Assembly (NCBI GenBank): GCA_012511915.1
Contig: JAAZFB010000342.1
Coordinates: 1-10,046 of the forward strand
Reading direction: 5' to 3'
Length of the DNA: 10,046 nt
DNA from: Clostridiaceae bacterium
Lineage (GTDB): Bacteria; Bacillota; Clostridia; Monoglobales; Firm-18
The notes under the pieces are model-generated. The model saw only the letters and a program-made list of their open reading frames with translations, was not told the DNA's origin and made no database searches. Shown one piece after another: positions 1-5,421 of this stretch (positions are counted from its first letter, which is position 1; each line of letters begins with the position of its first letter). Position numbers and translations under genes: made by a program.

Positions 1-340
1 ATGTAGAAGAATATCCACTTGGTGTTTCGTGTAAAACTTCATCATTTGCCCCCATGCATTGTTTCATTGCATTACACACCATTGGCATCCTGTTTTTTAG
101 GTTTAAGTTTCTGTGTATATCATTTGCTTTTAGTATAACGAACGGTGAATCCTTATCCTGTGTGTCATTAATTAAACTTTTTATATATTTACAAATATCC
201 TTTGTTCCTAACTTTGTTGTAGTTTCACTTGATTCATTATAGTTTGCTTGCTGAGATAATTTTTCTGATAATAATTTAACTTGTTCTTCTAAACATTGAA
301 TTCTAGACAGCATTTCAAGTATAACCGATTCATGATTCAT
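1..340 (-). CDS. Small conserved-looking protein of unknown function (3' end beyond window)
   Basis: An open frame starts with ATG at 340 and runs without a stop to base 1, giving 113 residues with the C-terminus missing. A consensus AGGAGGT ribosome binding site (complement of 347-353) lies 7 nt upstream and a near-perfect promoter lies just beyond it, so the start is well supported. The first 30 or so residues look like an amphipathic helix or short coiled coil (LEEQVKLLSEKL). A Ser/Thr-rich linker follows, then a compact domain from about residue 45 containing LKANDIHRNLNLKNRMP, VCNAMKQ and the ending HETPSGYSST. From memory, small Firmicutes proteins carry a similar 'NRMP.VCNAM...GD....P.G..STL' C-terminal domain, probably winged-helix-like, but I know no assigned function. 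A DNA-binding or nucleic-acid role is only inference. Base composition is clearly more AT-rich than the genes from 718 onward. Confidence 0.8.
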   Translation of the reverse strand, partial: MNHESVILEMLSRIQCLEEQVKLLSEKLSQQANYNESSETTTKLGTKDICKYIKSLINDTQDKDSPFVILKANDIHRNLNLKNRMPMVCNAMKQCMGANDEVLHETPSGYSST

Positions 341-365
341 AAGAATACCTCCTCTGATACTTTGC

Positions 366-394
366 ATTATATATGAATTCTTATGAATTGTCAA
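366..394 (-). promoter_or_regulatory. Sigma-A-type promoter of the leftmost gene
   Basis: Read on the minus strand there is TTGACA (389-394), a 17-bp spacer and TATAAT (366-371), both perfect consensus hexamers. The ribosome binding site follows at 347-353, so the 5' leader is very short. The spacer holds a near-palindrome centred on GAATTC (371-384, 12 of 14 positions symmetric). The motif ATGAATT also occurs three times on the plus strand at 373, 383 and 396. A strong promoter with a palindrome in its spacer suggests repression by a bound protein, possibly the gene's own product; this is inference. Confidence 0.85.
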
Positions 395-412
395 TATGAA
401 TTTTAGAATTTT

Positions 413-630
413 TATATTGGCATAATTTCATCAATCGTACATTCATGCTTCGGTTTTTTCGAATAGTATTAACACCTATAACGTCAAAAAGTCGCTTAAA
501 AACGATATATGATTTTCAAGGTTCAGTCTGTTTTAAATTTGACAGGCTTAATCGGTATACAGTAAATCAAAATTTTTGCTTCGTTTTGTCAGTAGCCCGC
601 CGTGATGTAACGGTGAGTGACTGCTTTTTT
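413..630 (+). ncRNA. Candidate small structured RNA in the intergenic region
   Basis: No convincing protein gene lies here, yet a good rightward intrinsic terminator sits at 590-630, implying that something on this strand is transcribed. Upstream there is a weak promoter-like pair, TTGTCA (388-393) and TATATT (413-418) with a long 19-bp spacer, overlapping the divergent promoter. A stem of AGTCTGT (525-531) with ACAGGCT (542-548), one G-T pair and a 10-base loop lies in the middle. Together these fit an RNA of about 200 nt. I do not recognise it as 6S, SRP, tmRNA, RNase P, a T-box or a tracrRNA. The 5' end is uncertain. Confidence 0.25.
590..630 (+). terminator. Rightward rho-independent terminator
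   Basis: An inner stem CGCCGT (598-603) / ACGGTG (610-615) closes a 6-base loop with one G-T pair. An outer stem CAGT (590-593) / ACTG (620-623) continues it across an internal loop. A run of six T (625-630) follows after a single C. The opposite strand has no T-run after the stem, so this acts on plus-strand transcripts only. It is not a terminator for the epimerase gene, which is read leftward. Confidence 0.6.
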
Positions 631-717
631 GATTAGTTTTGTACACCGACGTAATTTTTGAAGGCGACAACTAATAAAATGAAAATTTTGTCGTGAAATG
701 TGTGTTTTTATGTTCCC
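631..717. other. Short AT-rich non-coding stretch with one inverted repeat
   Basis: The stretch lies between the terminator and the end of the epimerase gene and holds no gene. An inverted repeat CGACAA (665-670) / TTGTCG (688-693) with a 17-base AT-rich loop could form a weak hairpin after the epimerase stop codon in its transcript. No clear T-run follows on the minus strand, so I do not call it a terminator. Confidence 0.4.
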
Positions 718-1863
718 CTAAATGGCGGCTATGCTTAACGCTTTGTTTTCTTCCGACAAAATTAACCACATTAGCATACGGGGAAGATGAAACGGACCTT
801 TAAAAATGTTGCCTTTTAACCTGTTCGCAACCGTACCGTCATAGTGAAGGTAACCGTACCATTCACCGTTTTCAGGGCCGGCAAAATGCGAAAAGGCAAA
901 GTCCAGTAGCGCATTAAGGCTTTGCAAATATTTTTCATTCACTGTGACCATATAGGCTAACCTATTAGCAATAATTGCCTCGCATTGTGGCCACCAAAGC
1001 AGCATATCCCATTCCAATGCCACCGGAGGCTTCCCGCAATAGTCTGTGAATGCAATAATTCCGCCGTTGACTAGCCCGCGCTTCATGGAGAAATCAATAA
1101 TATGCAGGGCTTTTTCAATTATACTCTCGTCCTTTTGGAAAAGCCCTTCCGCAATCAAAAACCACGCTGCCTCCAGTGAGTGCCCGGGATTTATTATCCT
1201 GCCGGCAGGGCTGTCAAAAAACTTGCCATCCGTAGTTACGTTTTCAAGCAACGCGTCCTCTTGCAGATAACCCCCGTTTAAAATTTCATTTGTCATTTCC
1301 ACAGCGACAGGGTTGTACTTTTCATAATTCACCTTTCGTAAAACCTGAGATATTGCCAGCATAATCATAACGGGGGACAAGGCTTTATAAGGGGCGTTTT
1401 TTGGGTTTAGCTTTGGCGTGGAAAGGGAAGGGTTTTTAAACAATGTATAGGCAGTATCAAAATATATTTCTGCTTTTTCCCACGCCTCCTTTTGCCCAGT
1501 AGCAATATAATATTCAGCACAGCCTATGGCAGCAAAGGTTTCACTGAAATAATATCTTCTTTTTTGCAGTTGTCTGCCCTCCTTTGTAACGGTAAAAAAC
1601 ATTCTGTTATCCGTATCCGTACATTTGGGCAGAAAATGATAAATTTTTTCCGCAGCAGCCAGGTATTGCGGATTATTGTCTATTGCGTTGTAAGCTTTTG
1701 AAAAAGTCCATAAGGCTCTGCCCTGGAACCATACACTTTTATCCTCGCCGTAAATATTGCCTTTTTCGTCAATGCAAGTAAAAATGCCGCCGTTTTGATT
1801 ATCAATAGCGTGGCTGAGCCAAAATTTCAGCACATCGTTTATCAGATAATTTCTGTAATCCAT
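718..1863 (-). CDS. AGE-family sugar 2-epimerase (N-acylglucosamine 2-epimerase type)
   Basis: This 381-residue protein matches the usual family length of about 390 and shows the (alpha/alpha)6-barrel signature pieces in order: VWFQGR (44-49), NPGHSLEAAW (225-234), WWPQCEAI (290-297) and KGPFHLPRML (355-364). By family knowledge, the conserved Arg (here R49), two active-site His (H228, H359) and Glu (E295) carry out C2 epimerisation of an aldose through ring opening and proton transfer; all are present. The VWFQGR and KGPFH motifs favour the N-acylglucosamine 2-epimerase branch over cellobiose 2-epimerase, but mannose-type isomerases share this fold and the substrate is not settled. There is no signal peptide, so it is cytosolic. 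ATG at 1863 has a good GGGAGG site 7 nt upstream. Its start overlaps the end of an upstream gene fragment by about 20 bp, the trace of a former translationally coupled operon. Confidence 0.93.
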   Translation of the reverse strand: MDYRNYLINDVLKFWLSHAIDNQNGGIFTCIDEKGNIYGEDKSVWFQGRALWTFSKAYNAIDNNPQYLAAAEKIYHFLPKCTDTDNRMFFTVTKEGRQLQKRRYYFSETFAAIGCAEYYIATGQKEAWEKAEIYFDTAYTLFKNPSLSTPKLNPKNAPYKALSPVMIMLAISQVLRKVNYEKYNPVAVEMTNEILNGGYLQEDALLENVTTDGKFFDSPAGRIINPGHSLEAAWFLIAEGLFQKDESIIEKALHIIDFSMKRGLVNGGIIAFTDYCGKPPVALEWDMLLWWPQCEAIIANRLAYMVTVNEKYLQSLNALLDFAFSHFAGPENGEWYGYLHYDGTVANRLKGNIFKGPFHLPRMLMWLILSEENKALSIAAI

Positions 1864-2249
1864 TGAAATTCCTCCCTAGTATAATAATGATATAGCCCTC
1901 CAAGGCTTCTATTTGCATTCCAGAGCATCGCGGCATACAAAGCCACCGGATAATAAATCTTTTCCTCAAAGCAGTCGTCTTCAACCAGGGCAGCTGTGAT
2001 TGTGTCATAATCAAACAGCCGGATAATTTCGTAAGCGTACCTTGCATTTCGTATCCAATAGGCCTGAATATACCTCCAATAATCCTTTTTTGAATTTGCA
2101 CGTTTTCTGACAAAATTTCTGTCATACGTTCCTAAAACAAAAGCGCCGGGCTGGTGTGAAAAGCGGCTCCAATCCAAACCCATCAGTCCCTTTAATACAA
2201 CACCGAACCTTCCGCTTCGCAAATCCCTGGCTTTTTTTGTGAAGGCAAC
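1842..2249 (-). pseudogene. C-terminal fragment of an unidentified protein, fused behind the TatD remnant
   Basis: About 135 residues, read in frame from the TatD piece and ending at the stop at 1842-1844, do not resemble TatD. They are rich in aromatics and look like a compact helical C-terminal domain: GLMGLDWSRF, YIQAYWIRNARYAYEII, LVEDDCFEEK, YPVALYAAMLWN and HYYTREEFQW. I do not recognise the family. The neighbouring sugar epimerase makes the tail of a carbohydrate-active enzyme a reasonable guess, but this is not shown. Its last codons overlap the epimerase start, and the epimerase ribosome binding site lies inside its coding sequence. This natural-looking junction suggests the 3' end is original and the 5' part of the gene was lost. 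The frame is open throughout, so a chimeric 205-residue product from a TTG at 2459 cannot be excluded. Confidence 0.6.
1871..1876 (-). promoter_or_regulatory. Ribosome binding site of the epimerase gene
   Basis: GGGAGG on the minus strand lies 7 nt before the ATG at 1863. It sits within the last codons of the upstream fragment (reading ...TREEFQW), as in translationally coupled operons. Confidence 0.8.
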
Positions 2250-2459
2250 AGGGTGTACGCCCACATCGGCGTATATGAATTCATACTGCCCCGCAAGGCT
2301 TATGCTCTGCTTGGACGTTTTTATATCCGAGCCGACATTTACCACGCACCCTATGCCGCTTATTTTTATTTTTTCGAATACAGCGGCACGGTTGCCGTCA
2401 AACTTTTCATTTTCATAGTGAGCGTGGCTGTCAAACAGTAAACTTTTCAAGCTTTGCAA
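2250..2459 (-). pseudogene. tatD: TatD-family metal-dependent hydrolase, N-terminal remnant
   Basis: Around residues 7-70 from the TTG at 2459 the sequence matches the start of TatD nucleases: LLFDSHAHY with the first metal-binding His-x-His pair, then CVVNVGSDIKTS, and ADVGVHP. A normal TatD protein is about 255 residues. The later metal ligands (the Glu in the GEIGLDY segment, two further His and an Asp) are absent because the frame changes to an unrelated sequence after GVHP. The piece cannot be a working nuclease. It directly follows, and slightly overlaps, the metG remnant, which is the normal metG-tatD order in many Firmicutes. No ATG is seen at the natural start. Confidence 0.8.
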
Positions 2460-2811
2460 GCCCCTTCTCCAAATCTATCCGCGGGAACAGCGGCTCGCCC
2501 TTCGAAACGCTAAACTCGCCGGTGTTGTTCCATATCCTTTCCATGTTGTCCGTTCCTATTTGCTGATGAATTTTATCGGCGGTTTCGGGCATGAAGGGTT
2601 GGATATATGCCGCAATCAAGCGTATGCTTTCGCAAAGGTTATAAAATACCTGCAGCAGACGTGCCTTTTGCTGAATTTTAAGGCCATGCTCGCCAGTGCC
2701 GGTAAGGAAAAAAACCTCGTCGCCCATAAGCCTTCTAAAACGTGCAACGGTATCCGCTGCAACGGTTGTGTAGGTGTTTTCTATATGAAGCCGTCCCCTC
2801 GGACAACATGT
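2431..2811 (-). pseudogene. metG: Methionyl-tRNA synthetase remnant with the centre deleted
   Basis: Two parts of methionyl-tRNA synthetase are joined in frame. From about 2790 the N-terminal catalytic start reads LHIENTYTTVAADTVARF, then GDEVFFLTGTGEHG and KIQQKA. At about 2660 it jumps to the anticodon-binding domain and natural C-terminus: LLQVFYNLCESIR, IQPFMPETADKI, PLFPRIDLEKG. Roughly 350 codons are missing between them, including the KMSKS loop. Decay shows in key positions: the HIG(H/N) signature reads HIEN, and the normally conserved GTDEHGQKI reads GTGEHGLKI. The first dozen codons are also degraded and no start codon with a ribosome binding site is seen, although an internal ATG at 2727 exists. 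The intact gene must lie elsewhere in the genome, or another synthetase must serve. It begins directly after the regulator stop codon. Confidence 0.87.
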
Positions 2812-2815
2812 GCTC

Positions 2816-5125
2816 TTATGCAGATGGATTATATATTCTGCGGTATACCTTTGGAGTTGTTCCTTCGCATTTTGAAAATGCTCTTAAAAAAGTTCTTACA
2901 TTTGAGTAGCCTACATATTGACTGATTTCCGTGTTGGATTTGTCTGAATTCAAAAGTAGTTTCTTTGCAGCCTCAATTCTTACAGAGGTTATAAAATCCA
3001 ACAAACCTATGTTGAATTCTTTTTTAAACTGGCTGGACAAATAGCTTGAGTTTATTTTAAATATTGTTGAAAGCTCATTTACATTAAGGTTTGGATTTGA
3101 GTAGTGTTCATCAATATAATTCTTGATTTGCAGATAGAAGTTGTTTTTTTCATTAATGTCTTTCTCGTCCTCTGAGGTGTCATATTTATCCAAATACCTA
3201 TCGATAATTGTAATGGTCTTCAGCAGTATCCCGGATGTAGTTGTAGATTCTGACATGATGCTGTTCATTTCAACTCCTGTCATAAACATTTCTAAAGTCT
3301 CATTTGTATTTGGAATAACATTTCTGAAGAAGGTTGTGAGCAGATCATAAGCAAAAGAGCGAGCCATCAATGTTGATATGTTTTTGTTCTGCTGAAACCT
3401 TAGAATCGCATTTTCTATCACTTTTTTACATTGCCGATAGTTTTTTTCGTTTAAGTATTTTTTAATCTCCTCTTCAATATCAGTATGATGAGATCTTTTT
3501 GAATTGAGGACCATATCATTGTAGAATGCGATGGATTCAGATGACGAAATGGCATATTCCATGCATGACACTGATTCATTAAATGCATCGTTGATGCAGC
3601 TAATTGAAACATGTGGATTTGATATTGCCGCAATAACGTCAAAGTTAAATTCTTTGGATATTATCTCTAAATAGGTTTCGAGTATGAATGTAATATCCGA
3701 CTTGAAGTTTTCTGATTGAGCCTCGGAAAGGTTTACAATTGCAACAGAAAAACTGCCCATGGATACCAGCTCGGTTTTGCAGTATTTCCCAAGCGTTTCA
3801 CCCATAATGTTTGATATAATAAACTGAGCAAGATGCTGTTTCTCGCCGACACTTGCATTGTAGTTTTCATTGCTGAAAATCTGCGATATATCCGGGGTGC
3901 AAAAAGCTATTGTTGCAAACATGGTGTTTTCCATTTTTAATCCTATAAGGCTCAACTGCTCCGGATAGGAGAATTTATCGTTTTTCTTTCCAAGGAGCAT
4001 ATTCGTAAGAATATTTTCTTTAAAAATATTGTTTTGGTTATTTAAGCGGAACTCATAATCGTCTTTTTCATTGATGATTTTTTCCAGTGATGTATTTATT
4101 TGTTGGTATATATCTTTGTTGTCAGTGTCTTTTATGTCAGGTAAAAGCTCTGCAATTTCCTGAAGAGGTTTTTCATTTCTCCGTATTATAATAAGACTGA
4201 TCAGAATACACAAAAGAGATACGGAAAACACGGTCGATTTTAACAGAGCCATACTTTTTTCAACATATTCGTTGGTTGCAATATACCCGTATTTCCAATT
4301 GCTGATCTGCGATTTTGTCTTAAATATTTTGCTGTTGTTAGTGCTTTTGTAATATGGCTTGCCGTCATCTCGAACAAATAACAGCTCTTGTATTGCTTCA
4401 AGCTCGTCTTCGTTTAAGTCGGTGCTTATTACCGTGCCGTCAGAAGCGTACATGAAAAAGCGCTTCATATTTTCGCCTGCAGCGGCTGTTATGAGCCTAT
4501 TAAAGTCAAGCTCGACAACCGTATTGTAAAAAATATTTTTGGTAGCGGGATTGTGTGTCAGGAAGGTGAAGAAAACCCTTGCCTCTCCGGATGAGGGAAT
4601 GCTTGTAAAGCCGGATGCGGACTTGTCCAATACGGCATTTCTCCATATCTGCTCCGTCATAACCGTTTCACCGTTGTACGCATACATATAATGGAAGTGC
4701 GTGGGGGTTAAGGTGGTACCGGTGTATATACTATCAGTTTCGGGGTAATATATGTATTTTTTCTTTATATATTCGCTGTTTATATCATATGATTCCCATG
4801 CCCTGTTGGATAGGTTCAAATCATATCTTTGAGTGGATGCGGGATTGCCCCAATAGGCAATCTCCATTATATCCTTGTTTGACGAAAGGCTGGAAACAGA
4901 AGATACTATACTGTTCAATATGGCGTCCAAAAAGGTCTGGGAGCTTCTAAGCAAGGTTACATTTGTGGAAACATAGGTTTCTGCTATGAATTTTCCCGTG
5001 TATTTATAGCTTATAAAATTGAACAGCAACGGAATGACAAACACAAACAAATAGGATAATTTAAATCCCTTTTTATTTAATAACGGGTAAACTATTTTTT
5101 CTTTGATATTTTTAATTATACTCAT
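2816..5125 (-). CDS. Membrane-bound AraC-family transcriptional regulator with extracellular sensor domain
   Basis: This 769-residue protein has a short cytosolic N-terminus and a first transmembrane helix at about 22-40. An extracellular sensor region at about 45-290 follows (Cache-like by layout, not by motif), then a second transmembrane helix at about 294-315. A cytosolic middle region (about 320-650) contains the NILTNMLLGK segment common in this class. The C-terminal AraC DNA-binding domain is at about 662-765, with two helix-turn-helix units (NVNELSTIFKINSSYLSSQF and NTEISQYVGYSNVRTFLRAF). Size and layout match B. subtilis YesS-type regulators, which control plant-polysaccharide operons. 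ATG at 5125 has AAGGTGATC about 5 nt upstream and a good promoter. It stands divergently to the SLH operon, its likely target (inference). No terminator follows it, so its transcript may continue through the remnants into the epimerase gene. Confidence 0.93.
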   Translation of the reverse strand: MSIIKNIKEKIVYPLLNKKGFKLSYLFVFVIPLLFNFISYKYTGKFIAETYVSTNVTLLRSSQTFLDAILNSIVSSVSSLSSNKDIMEIAYWGNPASTQRYDLNLSNRAWESYDINSEYIKKKYIYYPETDSIYTGTTLTPTHFHYMYAYNGETVMTEQIWRNAVLDKSASGFTSIPSSGEARVFFTFLTHNPATKNIFYNTVVELDFNRLITAAAGENMKRFFMYASDGTVISTDLNEDELEAIQELLFVRDDGKPYYKSTNNSKIFKTKSQISNWKYGYIATNEYVEKSMALLKSTVFSVSLLCILISLIIIRRNEKPLQEIAELLPDIKDTDNKDIYQQINTSLEKIINEKDDYEFRLNNQNNIFKENILTNMLLGKKNDKFSYPEQLSLIGLKMENTMFATIAFCTPDISQIFSNENYNASVGEKQHLAQFIISNIMGETLGKYCKTELVSMGSFSVAIVNLSEAQSENFKSDITFILETYLEIISKEFNFDVIAAISNPHVSISCINDAFNESVSCMEYAISSSESIAFYNDMVLNSKRSHHTDIEEEIKKYLNEKNYRQCKKVIENAILRFQQNKNISTLMARSFAYDLLTTFFRNVIPNTNETLEMFMTGVEMNSIMSESTTTSGILLKTITIIDRYLDKYDTSEDEKDINEKNNFYLQIKNYIDEHYSNPNLNVNELSTIFKINSSYLSSQFKKEFNIGLLDFITSVRIEAAKKLLLNSDKSNTEISQYVGYSNVRTFLRAFSKCEGTTPKVYRRIYNPSA

Positions 5126-5156
5126 TTTTCGATCACCTTATTTCATTGGTAATTTG

Positions 5157-5186
5157 ATTATAACATGAACAAAAGACATAAGTCAA
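5157..5186 (-). promoter_or_regulatory. Promoter of the AraC-family regulator gene
   Basis: On the minus strand, TTGACT (5181-5186) and TATAAT (5157-5162) are separated by 18 bp. The start codon lies about 30 bp further on, giving a short leader that carries the ribosome binding site. Confidence 0.75.
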
Positions 5187-5285
5187 CAAAAACACAAAAA
5201 AGTGACAAATATCTATTTTTAAAAAAATGAAAAAGTTGGGTTTTTAGGTTAATTTTGAAAAAATAATGCAAAGAATGAACGAAAA

Positions 5286-5320
5286 GACACTTTTTTTATA
5301 AAATGACACTTTAATAAAAT
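5286..5320 (+). repeat. Direct repeat, possible regulator binding site
   Basis: GACACTTT followed by a T-rich stretch and ATAAAAT occurs twice, at 5286 and 5305, 19 bp apart (the second copy is about 3 bp shorter). AraC-family regulators commonly bind two direct repeats about two helical turns apart just upstream of the promoter. Position and spacing make this the best candidate operator for the divergently encoded regulator. No experimental motif is known to me, and AT-rich DNA can give such repeats by chance. Confidence 0.35.
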
Positions 5321-5371
5321 CGTACGGTGTGTTATTCTTAATATCAGAAAATGGCGTTTTGGAATCCTATA

Positions 5372-5394
5372 AATTGATTGAAGGAAACTCAATT
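5372..5394 (+). other. Small hairpin in the leader of the SLH operon
   Basis: AATTGA (5372-5377) and TCAATT (5389-5394) form a 6-bp inverted repeat around an 11-base loop, ending 14 nt before the ribosome binding site. It is AT-only apart from one G-C pair, so it is weak. It could influence mRNA stability but does not cover the ribosome binding site. Confidence 0.25.
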
Positions 5395-5408
5395 AAAGGC
5401 AGGAAAAA

Positions 5409-5416
5409 GGGGAGGG
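5409..5416 (+). promoter_or_regulatory. Ribosome binding site setting a TTG start
   Basis: GGGGAGGG lies 5 nt before the TTG at 5422. No ATG or GTG sits at a usable distance, so this site decides the start and yields a clean signal peptide at the N-terminus. Confidence 0.75.
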
Positions 5417-5421
5417 TACTA

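Larger units (their letters stand above)
5187..5421. other. Divergent intergenic control region
   Basis: This very AT-rich region between the regulator and the SLH operon holds no gene I accept. The first half is A/T tracts. The second half holds a direct repeat at 5286-5320 and a short hairpin at 5372-5394, followed by the GGGGAGGG ribosome binding site at 5409-5416. No consensus -35/-10 pair faces the SLH operon, which fits an activator-dependent promoter. A frame continuous with the SLH gene extends up to a GTG at 5329, but it has no ribosome binding site and would place charged residues ahead of the signal peptide. Confidence 0.5.

Noticed and set aside
54..242. A 62-codon rightward open frame at the left end
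   Set aside because: It is antisense to the well-supported leftward gene, whose start has a consensus ribosome binding site and promoter. The plus-strand frame has neither.
425..630. tracrRNA or other CRISPR-linked RNA
   Set aside because: No repeat array, anti-repeat or cas gene is seen in the window.
445..636. A 63-codon rightward open frame in the left intergenic region
   Set aside because: It has no ribosome binding site, lies across the hairpins, and ends past the terminator T-run; its residue composition looks like translated non-coding DNA.
665..693. Terminator for the epimerase transcript
   Set aside because: The 6-bp inverted repeat has a large AT-rich loop and no T-run after it on the minus strand.
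1802..2125. A 107-codon leftward frame overlapping the chimera and the epimerase start
   Set aside because: It overlaps two better-supported frames in another register, shows no recognisable motif, and has no convincing ribosome binding site.
2794..2808. Terminator after the regulator gene (GTCC/GGAC hairpin on the minus strand)
   Set aside because: The stem is only 4 bp, is part of the metG remnant sequence, and is not followed by a T-run.
2560..2925. A 121-codon rightward open frame
   Set aside because: It is antisense to the metG remnant and the end of the regulator gene. The minus strand gives clear matches to known proteins and this frame does not.
5329..5421. Longer version of the first SLH protein starting at GTG 5329
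   Set aside because: No ribosome binding site precedes it, and it would bury the signal peptide behind 31 mostly polar residues. TTG 5422 has an ideal site.
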